Shown here: positions 1 to 7,920 of the stretch, one piece after another
How the letters are laid out: each line of letters begins with the position of its first letter
How positions within the stretch are numbered: the first letter of the stretch is position 1
The notes under the pieces: model-generated
Database searches by the model: none
Seen by the model: only the letters and a program-made list of their open reading frames with translations
What the model was told of the DNA's origin: nothing
Source: Anaerolineae bacterium
GTDB lineage: Bacteria > Chloroflexota > Anaerolineae > 4572-78 > J111
NCBI GenBank assembly: GCA_023151115.1
Contig: JAKLJP010000003.1
Location: 248,001 to 312,000 of the forward strand
DNA: 64,000 nt
Direction of reading: 5' to 3'
Translations under genes and position numbers: made by a program

Positions 1-257
1 TCAAGGATCCCATTCGTGATAAACTCATTCGCGCTTACCAGGCTGCTTTGCCGGAGCAAGTAGAAGCCATTATCCGCGATGGTATCCGTGAGGGTGAACT
101 GGTAGACACGGACCCCCGTTTGTTAGCCTGGGAATATGTGGCTATCGTTGAAGTTGTTCTCAGCCGGTATGCCCAGGGGGTGTTGGGCAACCACAACCAC
201 TTGGCCGACTACGTTCTAAACCTGTTCTTCAATGGGGTAAAGGCCACCGGAGCCTAA
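1..257 (+). CDS. C-terminal part of a TetR-like transcriptional regulator (5' truncated by the window)
   Basis: The frame is open from base 3 to the TAA before 258, giving about 84 residues with no start inside the window. The residues are helical and end in a segment (LADYVLNLFFNGVKATGA) that resembles the last helix of TetR-family ligand-binding domains, where 'hF.G' endings are common. The DNA-binding half would lie upstream. It directly precedes the Liv-type transporter on the same strand, so it could control the livKGFHM/paa genes. The family call rests only on C-terminal pattern and context. Confidence 0.5.
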   Translation, partial: KDPIRDKLIRAYQAALPEQVEAIIRDGIREGELVDTDPRLLAWEYVAIVEVVLSRYAQGVLGNHNHLADYVLNLFFNGVKATGA

Positions 258-313
258 AGAATCTTGAAATAATTGTTACTAGGCTGAGCAGTTACTAGCG
301 GGAGGAGAGCAAA

Positions 314-440
314 ATGACCGAACAGAACCAAACATAATTTACCCACCGCGAGTTTCTTGAGGTCACAGGGGGGTATATCAAAGATGCGGCAAAAGTGACC
401 CACCAAAGCAAAATCTTGGAAATTGTAGAACAAGGAGGAG
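314..440 (+). pseudogene. Remnant 5' end of a Tat-signal-like protein
   Basis: A strong Shine-Dalgarno (GGAGGAG at 301) precedes an ATG at 314. That ATG opens only seven codons before TAA at 335. Reading on in the same frame gives FTHREFLEVTGG, which resembles a Tat leader of the type 'TRREFLKLTG' with one twin arginine replaced. I read it as the decayed start of a formerly exported protein, or a short leader ORF ahead of livK. No body of the gene remains. The call is tentative. Confidence 0.3.
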
Positions 441-443
441 GAA

Positions 444-1796
444 ATGATGAAACGCTGGAGATTCATATTTCTACCGTTGCTTGCAGTTTTCGCGCTTGTG
501 GTAACGGCGTGCGCCGGTGGTGCGACGCCTGAGTCTGCCCAGGAAGTAGCCCCGGAAGTAACCGAGGCTGCGCCGGTTGCCACCGAAGAACCGGCGGCAG
601 AAGCACCGGCCGCAACCGAGGAAGCAGCAGTGGAAGCGCCGGCTGCCACTGAAGCTGCGGAGCCAGCCGAGGCTGCCTCATCGGAGCCGATCAAGATTGG
701 CATGCTGACCGACCTGACCAAAACCTTCACCCCGTGGGGGGTTCAGGTTCGCGACGGGATGGCGCTCGCCGCCCAGGAAATCAATGACGCAGGCGGGGTC
801 AATGGCCGTTTGATCGAAATCGTTGCCCAGGACGACGAGAACGACGGCGACATTGGCGTTGACCGTTTCGAGCGGCTCGTCGAAGAAGGCGTGGTCGCCG
901 TCGGGGGTATCATTTCCAGCGGCGTCGGTGCGCCGGTCGCCGCAACCGCCGAGCAGCTACAGATGCCAACCTTCCTGGTAAAATCGGGCACCGAGGCTGC
1001 CCTCACCCGGGACAGCCGGTACACCTTCCGCACCTGTCTGCCGGCAGCACCGATGGATGCCGGACCGGTGCTTCAGTACGCTAAGGAGAAGGGGTTCAGC
1101 AAGGTCGGGGCTATCGTCGCCGACTACCCCTGGGGGCAGTCGGTTAAGTCGGCTATAGAGAAGACGTTCGAGGGTTCGGGCATCGAATACACCATCGAGG
1201 TCGCCCCGGTCCCGCCGACCACTGACTTCACCCCGTTTGTCCGGGCGATGGCCGACTTTGGCGCCGAGATGATCGTAGCTACCGGCCATCCGCCGGGAAA
1301 TTCAGCGATTGTCAGCCTGTCGGCCGACCTGGCCGGGAATGTACCGGTCACCGGGGCCTGGACTCCGCCCGACCTGGCGGTCGGGGGTCTGCAGGAGCTG
1401 GCCATCGGGCGCTACAGCGATTTCTCCTGCGCCGATTACTTCAGTGACAGCTACGCCGACCTGGCCAAGCGCTACTTGACCTTCTCCGACAACAAGTTTA
1501 TGTCGGACGATGCCGTCGCCGGGTATGCCATCGTGCAACTGGTTGCCCAGGCGGTCGGGGCAGTCGGCGACGACCCGGCGGCCATCGCCGAATATCTGCA
1601 CGCTAACAAGTTCACCATGCCGGGCTATGCCCATCCGTTGAGTTGGACCGAGTGGGACGAGCTGGCCAATTCCCAGCCAATTTTCACCATCATCAGCGCC
1701 GGGCCGGCGCCCAAGGGGTTAAATGAAGCCGGCGACTGGTGGTTCGAGTTGCTGACCCATTCCGAACCGCTCAAGCCCTACGAGCCGGGACAATAG
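444..1796 (+). CDS. Branched-chain amino-acid-type ABC transporter substrate-binding lipoprotein (LivK-like)
   Basis: The 450-residue protein starts with a lipoprotein signal (positively charged start, hydrophobic core, lipobox VTAC with Cys23). A low-complexity Pro/Ala/Glu/Thr linker (about residues 24-80) would tether it to the membrane surface. Residues ~83-430 form a Peripla_BP_6 domain that starts PIKIGMLTDLT and contains 'GGVNGR' and the 'DDE..' segment typical of LivJ/LivK. It should capture the transported ligand and deliver it to LivH/LivM. A strong ribosome site (AAGGAGGAGG) precedes the ATG; a second ATG follows immediately. It is the first gene of livK-G-F-H-M, followed by paa genes, so an aromatic or carboxylate ligand is as likely as amino acids. 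Confidence 0.88.
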   Translation: MMKRWRFIFLPLLAVFALVVTACAGGATPESAQEVAPEVTEAAPVATEEPAAEAPAATEEAAVEAPAATEAAEPAEAASSEPIKIGMLTDLTKTFTPWGVQVRDGMALAAQEINDAGGVNGRLIEIVAQDDENDGDIGVDRFERLVEEGVVAVGGIISSGVGAPVAATAEQLQMPTFLVKSGTEAALTRDSRYTFRTCLPAAPMDAGPVLQYAKEKGFSKVGAIVADYPWGQSVKSAIEKTFEGSGIEYTIEVAPVPPTTDFTPFVRAMADFGAEMIVATGHPPGNSAIVSLSADLAGNVPVTGAWTPPDLAVGGLQELAIGRYSDFSCADYFSDSYADLAKRYLTFSDNKFMSDDAVAGYAIVQLVAQAVGAVGDDPAAIAEYLHANKFTMPGYAHPLSWTEWDELANSQPIFTIISAGPAPKGLNEAGDWWFELLTHSEPLKPYEPGQ

Positions 1797-1801
1797 CGCC
1801 A

Positions 1802-2542
1802 GTGGCTTTACTGGAGCTGGATCAGGTCCAGAAGCACTTTGGCGGCCTCGCCGCTGTCAATGGGGTGACGATGCAGGCTGATGATGGTGAGATTCTGGCC
1901 ATCGTCGGCCCCAACGGGGCCGGTAAGAGCACGCTGCTCAAGCTGATCGTCGGCCTCGAAACACCGACCTTCGGCACGATCAGGTTCGCCGGCGAGAACA
2001 TCACCCATCACCCTCCCCACCACATTCGTCAGATGGGGGTGGCCATGGTGCAACAGACTTCCCGCCACTTTTCCACGATGACTGTCCTGGAGAATGTGGT
2101 TCTCGGCGCTCTCTTTGGCCGGGCGGGGGCGCATCGAAAGGAAGAACAGGCGCTCGCGCTGGCCGATGAGGCGCTTTCGCTGGTCGGCCTGGCCGACCGG
2201 TGCCACGACTCTGTCGGTAATCTCAACTTGCACGAACAGCGGTTCCTTGAACTGGCCCGGGCCATTGCCGGACAGCCTCGGCTGCTGGTGCTCGATGAGG
2301 TGATGGCCGGTCTCAACGATGCAGAGTTGGCGGTCTCCATCGAAGTAATCCGCACGATTCGTGATCAATTCAACCTGACCATCATCTGGGTAGAGCATGT
2401 TATGAAAGCGGTGATGAGTCTGGCGGAGCGGACGGTGGCCCTCAACTTCGGGAATGTCCTGACCGAAGGTCTGCCCAAAGAGGTGATGCGCCATCCGGCA
2501 GTCGTCGAGGCCTATCTGGGCCAGGAGATCAACTATGCTTGA
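1802..2542 (+). CDS. Liv-type ABC transporter ATP-binding protein (LivG-like)
   Basis: The open frame extends upstream to 1739 inside livK, but family similarity begins at LLELDQVQKHFGG, so GTG 1802, five bases after the livK stop, is the preferred start (246 aa). Walker A is GPNGAGKST (residues 36-44) and Walker B is LLVLDEVMAGLN. The ABC signature is degenerate: NLNLHEQRFLELARAI occupies the place where LivG proteins usually have a 'LpyGqQR'-type loop, so the signature glycine is absent. The C-terminal VVEAYLGQE is typical of LivG. It would pair with LivF to energise LivH/LivM at the inner membrane. The gene overlaps livF by 8 bases. Confidence 0.85.
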   Translation: MALLELDQVQKHFGGLAAVNGVTMQADDGEILAIVGPNGAGKSTLLKLIVGLETPTFGTIRFAGENITHHPPHHIRQMGVAMVQQTSRHFSTMTVLENVVLGALFGRAGAHRKEEQALALADEALSLVGLADRCHDSVGNLNLHEQRFLELARAIAGQPRLLVLDEVMAGLNDAELAVSIEVIRTIRDQFNLTIIWVEHVMKAVMSLAERTVALNFGNVLTEGLPKEVMRHPAVVEAYLGQEINYA

Positions 2543-3233
2543 GGTCAAAGGATTCTCGGCCGGATACCAGGGCAACGACGTCGTCCACGACGTGACCTTT
2601 TATATCGCCCCAGGTGAGGCGGTGATGATCATCGGCTCTAACGGCGCCGGGAAGACGACGCTGTTCCGGGCGATGTGTGGGTTGCTTTCGCCTTCTTCAG
2701 GCAGGGTTCTTTTCGAGGGTGATGACATCACCGGGATGCCGGCGGAGCGCATCGCCCGGCTCGGGCTGAGGTTTGTATCCGCCGAGCGTCATCTCTTTCC
2801 ACACATGACCGTTCAGGAGAACCTGCTCCTCGGGGCGTATCCACGCCGGCCCAACCCCGAAACCATGGCGAGCATCCTGGATCTCTTTCCCCGTCTGGCC
2901 GAGCGGCGGCGGCAACACGCCGGGACGATGAGCGGCGGTGAGCAGCAGATGCTTGCCGTAGGGCGCGCCTTGATGTCAAAACCCCGGCTCCTCGTGCTTG
3001 ACGAGCCAAGCACAGGGCTGGCCCCCTTGGTGGCTCAGGCGGTTTACAAGGCCCTGGGCCTATTGCGGGAGCGGGGGCTGACCGTGCTGGTCGCCGAACA
3101 GCAGGTTCCGCTGGCTATGGCCTTGAGTGATCGCGGCTACGTCCTCGAAAACGGTTTCATCCGGCTCCAGGGGACGACTGAAGAACTGGCGGCAAATCCA
3201 GGTATCCGCCGCGCTTACCTGGGGGTGACATGA
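2535..3233 (+). CDS. Liv-type ABC transporter ATP-binding protein (LivF-like)
   Basis: The 232-residue ATPase carries Walker A GSNGAGKTT (34-42), an intact ABC signature MSGGEQQMLAVGRAL, and Walker B LLVLDEPSTGLAP, in the order and at the length usual for LivF. It ends with RRAYLGVT, matching the family C-terminus. It should form the ATPase heterodimer with the upstream LivG. Because LivG has a degenerate signature, the LivF signature is the intact one in the pair. The ATG overlaps the livG stop by 8 bases and the TGA overlaps livH in ATGA, indicating translational coupling. Confidence 0.88.
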   Translation: MLEVKGFSAGYQGNDVVHDVTFYIAPGEAVMIIGSNGAGKTTLFRAMCGLLSPSSGRVLFEGDDITGMPAERIARLGLRFVSAERHLFPHMTVQENLLLGAYPRRPNPETMASILDLFPRLAERRRQHAGTMSGGEQQMLAVGRALMSKPRLLVLDEPSTGLAPLVAQAVYKALGLLRERGLTVLVAEQQVPLAMALSDRGYVLENGFIRLQGTTEELAANPGIRRAYLGVT

Positions 3234-4087
3234 CGGCCAACATTCTTGACGGAATTGTACTTGGGCTCCAGTTCGGTCTCCTCGCTGCCGGGCTGACTCT
3301 GGTCTACGGACTGGGTGGTGTGCTCAACCTGGCCTATGGGCAGATGGCCGTGGTGGCTGCAATCACCGTCTCGCTGGCGATGGACGCCGGACTTCACGTA
3401 GTCCCGGCCGTGGGCGTCGGATTGCTGGCAGGCGGCGTGTTTGGGTTACTTCTTGACACGACCCTCCTTCGTCCTGTTTACCGCCGTCGTGGTGAGGCAC
3501 GGGTCCTATTCAGCCTGCTGCTCACCTTGGGCGTTTCTTTCATCGTTGACGGCTTCCTCAACTGGCGCTATCCCCTGAAGGCCCTAACCCTGCACATTGG
3601 CGGCGGAGCCATCGAGATTCTGGGCGTACCCATGCGGCGGGGAAGCTTGATGGCTTCGGCGATTACGCTTGTCACCTTTGCGGGTCTTTTCGTCTTCTTC
3701 CGCTACACCTCTCTGGGGCGGGCGGTGCGTTCGGTGATCGAAGACGAGGAGGGGGCCAGGCTGGTCGGCATTGACCCAAACCGGATGCTCCGCCTGATCC
3801 TTATCTTGAGCGGCGTCCTGGCGGCGCTGGTGGCGGTCACCCGGTCAATGGTCTCCCCTGTGGATGTGAAGTCCGGGCTATCTATCACCGTGTTCGCCCT
3901 CATCGTCACCGTGGTCGGCGGTCTTGGCAACGTCGCCGGGGCACTGTTGGCCGGGATCATCTTGGGGATTGTCAACGTCGTCGCCGCCGACCTCATCGGT
4001 TCCTATATATCGCTGATTGTTCTGCTTGGGGCAGCCGCGGTGACTATCCTCATCCGCCCGGCCGGATTGCTGGGGGTCAAACAATGA
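3230..4087 (+). CDS. Liv-type ABC transporter permease (LivH-like)
   Basis: The 285-residue hydrophobic protein opens with ILDGIVLGLQFGLLAAGLTL and 'GGVLNLAYGQ', a hallmark of LivH ('G.lNlAhGe'). About eight membrane segments can be seen. The cytoplasmic loop that contacts the ATPase is recognisable as 'TSLGRAVRSVIEDEEGARLVGID' (split here: TSLGRAVRSV, IEDEEGARLVGID). The C-terminal region contains 'VVGGLGNVAGALLAG'. It forms half of the translocation path with LivM. It overlaps the neighbouring genes on both sides by ATGA-type junctions, so it belongs to a tightly coupled operon. Confidence 0.88.
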   Translation: MTANILDGIVLGLQFGLLAAGLTLVYGLGGVLNLAYGQMAVVAAITVSLAMDAGLHVVPAVGVGLLAGGVFGLLLDTTLLRPVYRRRGEARVLFSLLLTLGVSFIVDGFLNWRYPLKALTLHIGGGAIEILGVPMRRGSLMASAITLVTFAGLFVFFRYTSLGRAVRSVIEDEEGARLVGIDPNRMLRLILILSGVLAALVAVTRSMVSPVDVKSGLSITVFALIVTVVGGLGNVAGALLAGIILGIVNVVAADLIGSYISLIVLLGAAAVTILIRPAGLLGVKQ

Positions 4088-5026
4088 GCGAGCGATTCAC
4101 CAGCGGAACGGGGACCTCCCTGATCGGAGGGACTGAGGCGCACGCCTCTCGATCCCTCCCTCGTCTGCTTTTACCCATCGCCGCGGTGGGAGCAGTGCTG
4201 GCCCTGGTCCCTCTCTGGCTTGGCGACTCGCGTGTGCTCATGGGCGTTGCCGTCTTGGGGTTGGCTTTTGCCTGTTACACCATTGGCTTCAACGTGATCT
4301 TCGGCAGCACCGGGCAACTGTTCCTGTGCGTCGGTGCTCTGGCCGGTATCGGTGGCTATGGCGCGGCCATCCTCGCCGACACCGTAGGGTTGCCCATCGG
4401 GGTGAGCATCCTTGTGGCAACCCTGGCCGCTACCTGTACCGGCGGGCTGCTCAGCTTCGTCGCGGTGCGACGCTCTCTTGGGGTGATCTTCACCGGGATC
4501 GTCACTCTCATTTTCTCGCTGTCGTTCGAGGCTCTGGTGTTCGGGCTTAGCGACCTGACCGGTGGAGATACAGGCCGCTTGATTAAGTCCGGCGCCAACA
4601 CCATCCTACGGGATCAGATTCCGCCCTACTACCTGATGCTCGCCCTCGTGCTCGTCTTTCTCCTGGCCCATGGCCTTCACCGAAGGCCGGCTCAGCCCTA
4701 CCACCTATGGATTTGGCGAGGTAGACGTCGTCGTGTTGGTGATGCTGGCTTTCGGCGGTATCGGCAGCCTGTTCGGCCCAATCCTCGGAGCGATCACTTT
4801 CACCATCATTGACGAGATCCTGATTGATTTCGGCCAGCTACGGGTGGTTGCCTATGGGATTCTCATCATTGTTCTATTTCTGTGGATGCCGGCCGGAGTG
4901 ATCCCCACTGTGGCCTCTCTTTGGCGCCGCGTGCGCGGACTGGAAGGCTCAGGCATCGCCAAGTCAACTGACTCAAGGGCTGAAAAGCTGAAGGCGGTTT
5001 CAGGAGAATCCCAGTCTGTTGAGTAG
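4084..5026 (+). pseudogene. livM-like permease gene broken by an internal deletion and frameshift
   Basis: The 5' part (4084-~4665) encodes a normal LivM start with membrane helices up to YYLMLALVLVFLLA. Then the frame runs out of family-like sequence and stops at 4812. The 3' part continues in another frame from about 4665 (AFTEGRLSPTTYGF ... MLAFGGIGSLFGPILGA) to 5026, matching the C-terminal third of LivM. The middle cytoplasmic 'EAA-like' loop, normally about 60-70 residues containing SR.GRA..AIRE, is missing at the junction. This points to a real deletion rather than a one-base sequencing error. A Liv transporter without intact LivM would probably not work unless another LivM substitutes. 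Confidence 0.75.
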
Positions 5027-5044
5027 CTGCGGGAAGCCGCCCGG

Positions 5045-5143
5045 CGATTATTTCGAGGCTGAAAGCCGAGAAATCTTTGAGACCGTTGTCTGCAAACCAT
5101 GGCTTAGAAGATTTCTCGCTCCTAACGTCGCTCGAAATGACAT
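5045..5143. repeat. MITE-like dispersed repeat, copy A (99 bp)
   Basis: It lies between the livM remnant and paaA. Its right end CTCGAAATGACAT is the inverted form of the left end (CGATTATTTCGAG, degenerate here). Internally it repeats GAGAAATCT and AGATTTCTC. It is about 85% identical by eye, over exactly the same length, to the element at 40316-40414. The symmetry suggests a non-autonomous mobile element or a structured RNA-forming repeat. Confidence 0.75.
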
Positions 5144-5172
5144 GGCTGAGGGGTTGCTAAGGAGCTAACCTT

Positions 5173-6171
5173 ATGCAATTTACAACCGAAGAAGAACTCA
5201 AGGCACGTCTTGACGCAGGGAAGCTGCTAGAAACGCCCGACCAAATGTCGGAAGATTACATGATGGGTCTCAAGCGCATCCTGACGGTTTCGGCGGACAC
5301 GGAATTGTTGAGTGCCCCGGCCTATTATCACGCGGCCACAAAAGCGCCCAGCATCAATGCTTTTGTGTCGGCCATGGCCATTATCCAGGATGAATTGGGC
5401 CACGCCAACATTGCTTACCGTCTGCTGGAAGACTTGGGCTTTGATAAAGAAGACCTCATTTATGAGCGTCAGCCCGCTGAGTTCAAATACCCTTATGCCT
5501 TTGATGTCCCCCTGGATACCTGGGTGGAGCTGATTTGCGCCAATGCCCTCTACGACCGGGCCGGTTATGTTCTGCTAGGGGATATTTACAAACACACCAC
5601 TTTTGCCCCCTGGAAACGCGCCCTGGTCAAGGTTGACCGGGAGGAGAATTTCCATCTGCGGCACGGCGAAACTTGGATTCGCAAGATTTGTGAGAGCGAA
5701 GCAGGCCGCCGGGAAGTTCAGCGGGCCATAGATTGGATGTTCCCGATGGTCATGGAGTGGTTCGGCCTGCCGGATGATAAAAAGCGACACACTGAGCAAC
5801 TTTCTTATGGTATCAAAGGCAGTTCCAACGATACCCTGCGCCAGGTCTGGCTGAGCAGCGGTGTACCTTTCTGTGAATCGGCCGGTTTAAAGTTGCCCGT
5901 CCACTGGGTCCCGGCCTCATCCTCTGAAAGGGGAGAAAGTAGAGGGCATTATGAACTGGATTATCCCTTCCCCTGCGAGTTTGACCCGGCGGAAAAACGG
6001 TGGTTGATGGCAGAAGGTGAGATCAGTTGGGGCCAGGTTCTGAACCGCTGGAAGGCGCGTGGCCCCAAGAACGAAGAGTACATCGAGAAGATTCAGCGGG
6101 GACACAAAGAACTACGAAAAATGATGGGAGTTGCCCTGATGGAGAGTTACACAGATGAGTCAACAAAGTAA
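5173..6171 (+). CDS. paaA: 1,2-phenylacetyl-CoA epoxidase, catalytic subunit A
   Basis: The 332-residue protein is a PaaA-type di-iron oxygenase. It shows two ExxH motifs for the iron centre: QDELGHANI (E74/H77) and REENFHLRHGETW (E158/H161), plus the conserved start 'DYMMGLKRILTVSADTELLSAPAYY' (cited in parts: DYMMGLKRILTV, ADTELLSAPAYY). With PaaB, PaaC and PaaD partners it epoxidises the ring of phenylacetyl-CoA using O2, the committing step of aerobic CoA-dependent phenylacetate breakdown. The length is slightly above the usual ~310. It overlaps the next gene (paaD N-terminal domain) by 17 bases, so the two are translationally coupled. Confidence 0.92.
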   Translation: MQFTTEEELKARLDAGKLLETPDQMSEDYMMGLKRILTVSADTELLSAPAYYHAATKAPSINAFVSAMAIIQDELGHANIAYRLLEDLGFDKEDLIYERQPAEFKYPYAFDVPLDTWVELICANALYDRAGYVLLGDIYKHTTFAPWKRALVKVDREENFHLRHGETWIRKICESEAGRREVQRAIDWMFPMVMEWFGLPDDKKRHTEQLSYGIKGSSNDTLRQVWLSSGVPFCESAGLKLPVHWVPASSSERGESRGHYELDYPFPCEFDPAEKRWLMAEGEISWGQVLNRWKARGPKNEEYIEKIQRGHKELRKMMGVALMESYTDESTK

Positions 6172-6481
6172 TGAAGAGGCTGTCTCTTTGGGGAGAGCCT
6201 TGCAAGATGTGCAAGACCCTGAATTTCCCATGAGCATTGTGGATATGGGGCTGGTGGTTGACCTGCAAAAAGTAGGCCGCACCGCTCAGGTCAAATTGAC
6301 TTTCACGGCCATGGGCTGTCCTTGTATGGAGATGATTATGGAAGATGTTCAGGCTCGTCTCCTCCAGGAGCCGGAGATTGACGAGGTAGATATCCAGATT
6401 GTCTGGACGCCGGTGTGGACCAAACAGCGGATGACTGAGCGGGGGCGGGAGATTATGTTGTTAAACGGGGTAACTGTCTAG
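6155..6481 (+). CDS. paaD: PaaD N-terminal half: DUF59/MIP18-like Fe-S assembly protein
   Basis: The 108-residue protein is a DUF59 domain: LQDVQDPEFPMSIVDMGLV, then TAMGCPCMEMIMEDV with the reactive Cys pair, and IVWTPVW..RMTERGRE, which is specific to the PaaD/PaaJ branch. Ordinary PaaD is about 160-170 residues and ends in a four-Cys zinc ribbon. Here that ribbon is absent and a stand-alone ribbon gene sits at 7921. PaaD is thought to help build the iron centre of the PaaA epoxidase. The start overlaps the end of paaA. Confidence 0.85.
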   Translation: MSQQSNEEAVSLGRALQDVQDPEFPMSIVDMGLVVDLQKVGRTAQVKLTFTAMGCPCMEMIMEDVQARLLQEPEIDEVDIQIVWTPVWTKQRMTERGREIMLLNGVTV

Positions 6482-6483
6482 CG

Positions 6484-6519
6484 TTGGAAGGTTGGAGGAT
6501 TGAAAGACTGGAAGGTTGG
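6484..6519. repeat. Short-word tandem-like repeat (GGTTGGA family)
   Basis: The stretch is built from near-tandem copies of TTGGAAG/GTTGGAGG/ATTGAAAG words. It lies between the paaD N-terminal gene and paaB. The same words recur at 16510-16578 and inside a glycosyltransferase gene at 60321-60364. Confidence 0.6.
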
Positions 6520-6559
6520 TAATTTTCCAGCTTTCCTTACCTTAAATGAGGCAAACCTT

Positions 6560-6766
6560 ATGACAAAACTGCTGTCAGACATCGAAATTTACGAAGTCTT
6601 TGCCAAAGTAAAAGCCGACGAGCCGCTGCGTCACTGTGGTAACGTGATGGCAACTGATGTCGAAGGGGCTAAGGTTTATGCCTATAAAATGTATGACGAA
6701 TTTCCCTGGACAGAGATGGTTATTATTCCGCGCCGGGAGATGATGACGGTAATTAAAACAAAGTAG
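6560..6766 (+). CDS. paaB: Phenylacetyl-CoA epoxidase subunit PaaB-like, copy 1
   Basis: The frame is open from 6500, but the upstream part is repeat-derived sequence. ATG 6560, preceded by AAATGAGGCAA, gives a 68-residue protein starting MTKLLSDIEIYEVFAKVKA. The pattern 'hEVFaK.k...p..h.G.v.A.D.e.A...A...y......m.iiPR' matches the small PaaB fold. PaaB bridges PaaA-PaaC heterodimers in the epoxidase complex. It is shorter than the ~95-residue E. coli PaaB. A second PaaB-like gene follows at 6800, which is unusual. Confidence 0.8.
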   Translation: MTKLLSDIEIYEVFAKVKADEPLRHCGNVMATDVEGAKVYAYKMYDEFPWTEMVIIPRREMMTVIKTK

Positions 6767-6790
6767 GACAAGCTAATAGCTTGTCCTACT
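6762..6790. repeat. Perfect 14-bp-arm palindrome overlapping the paaB stop
   Basis: The arms are 6762-6775 (AGTAGGACAAGCTA) and 6777-6790 with a one-base centre. It includes the paaB TAG stop and lies between the two paaB-like genes. It could act as an mRNA-stabilising hairpin or a repeat element. There is no T-run, so a terminator is unlikely. The word TTGTCCTACT recurs at 10671. Confidence 0.6.
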
Positions 6791-6799
6791 GAGGTTAGT

Positions 6800-7006
6800 A
6801 TGAGCATAACCTACGATATTTTTGCCCGTAAGGCCCATCCAGAGCCATTAACTTATATGGGTTCGGTTCAGGTAGAAAAGCCGGAAGAGGTGGCCCAGGC
6901 CAGCCTGGAAAAATTCGGCCCGGAGAGCGCATGGCTGGAGATGATCGCCGTGCCAAAGCAGCAGGTCATCGTCGTTTTTGCCGAAAAACAGGAGCAATCC
7001 GCATGA
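6800..7006 (+). CDS. PaaB-like small epoxidase subunit, copy 2
   Basis: The 68-residue protein begins MSITYDIFARKAHPEPLTYM. It has the same layout as the preceding PaaB copy: an initial strand, a 'G.v.v..peea..a....fg' helix, and a terminal 'lemiavPk..vivv' strand. I read it as a diverged paralogue, possibly forming a heteromeric bridge in the PaaABC complex. An AGGTTAG ribosome site lies before the ATG. Its TGA overlaps the paaC ATG (ATGA at 7003). Confidence 0.7.
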   Translation: MSITYDIFARKAHPEPLTYMGSVQVEKPEEVAQASLEKFGPESAWLEMIAVPKQQVIVVFAEKQEQSA

Positions 7007-7818
7007 GCAAGATGCAGCCTTTCAAGATGGAAGATAGCCTTGTCAGGGTTTCGACCTCTGACCCTGGCGATTTTACCCTGCGCACTCAGGGTGTGCTGCT
7101 CAACTTGTTATTACAACTGGCGGATAACAAATATATGTTGGGCAAACGGTATGCCGAATGGACCAACAGCGCCCCGCTGCTGGAAGCGGCTGTCGCCGCC
7201 GCCGCCATGGCTCAGGATGAGCTAGGCCACGCTCGCAGCCTCTATCCTCTTTTCCGCACCTTCCCGGCTGCGCCACCTGTGCTCAAAAAAGAAGAAGACC
7301 GAAAAGATCTCATCAACATTGCCTTCTTAGATCAATCTTTTGGCAGTTGGATAGATTTTGTCGCCGCCAATTTTCTGTTTGACCAGGCCCTCTCAGTTGT
7401 CTTTGAGGCCGCCCGTGAGTCTGTTTTCGAGCCGCTCAAGCAGCGCGCCGCTAAAATTCTGCAAGAGGAACGCTTCCACGCTATGTATGGGGCCACCTGG
7501 GTACGTAGCCTGGCTAAAAAAGCCAGCCCGGCCCGTGACCAACTGGAAGATACGCTCCACCGTATCTGGCCTGAAGTGGTTTGTTGGCTGGGCCAGCCTG
7601 ACGAAAAATACCAGCAATACGCGCTTGACGAAGGCTTGCTGTGTGATGACGTGGACACACTTCGGCAAAAGTTCCTGCGCCGCGTCGGTCCAGTGCTGCA
7701 AGAGGTGGGCTTTAACCTGCCCTTTACCTATGAGCCTACCGCCGACCACTGGGAACTCACCGGCCATTTGCCCTGGGAGCGCTGGAATCCCAAAACCCGC
7801 CGGCTGAGGAAAGAATGA
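7003..7818 (+). CDS. paaC: Phenylacetyl-CoA epoxidase subunit PaaC
   Basis: An open frame extends upstream to 6931, but that part overlaps paaB2 in another frame. ATG 7003 (MSKMQPFKMEDS), coupled by ATGA, is the natural start (271 aa). The protein is a ferritin-like helical subunit: LLLQLADNKYMLGKRYAEW, QDELGHARSLYPLF and LQEERFHAMYGATW are the PaaC counterparts of the PaaA iron motifs. PaaC is the structural, non-catalytic partner of PaaA, yet here the ExxH pairs (E73/H76 and a second) look retained. It is the last long gene of the epoxidase block. Confidence 0.9.
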   Translation: MSKMQPFKMEDSLVRVSTSDPGDFTLRTQGVLLNLLLQLADNKYMLGKRYAEWTNSAPLLEAAVAAAAMAQDELGHARSLYPLFRTFPAAPPVLKKEEDRKDLINIAFLDQSFGSWIDFVAANFLFDQALSVVFEAARESVFEPLKQRAAKILQEERFHAMYGATWVRSLAKKASPARDQLEDTLHRIWPEVVCWLGQPDEKYQQYALDEGLLCDDVDTLRQKFLRRVGPVLQEVGFNLPFTYEPTADHWELTGHLPWERWNPKTRRLRKE

Positions 7819-7920
7819 GGGATAAAGGACGCGCAACGCTATCAGTTTGTGAAGGATAAAAAAAGGATTTTTAGCCTCATTCTTCCGCCTTCATCTTTCA
7901 TCCTTCTTTGAGAGGAAGCC

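Noticed and set aside
254..730. Minus-strand 158-residue frame over livK
   Set aside because: It is the reverse of the Ala/Pro/Glu-rich linker and has low complexity. livK is clearly real on the other strand.
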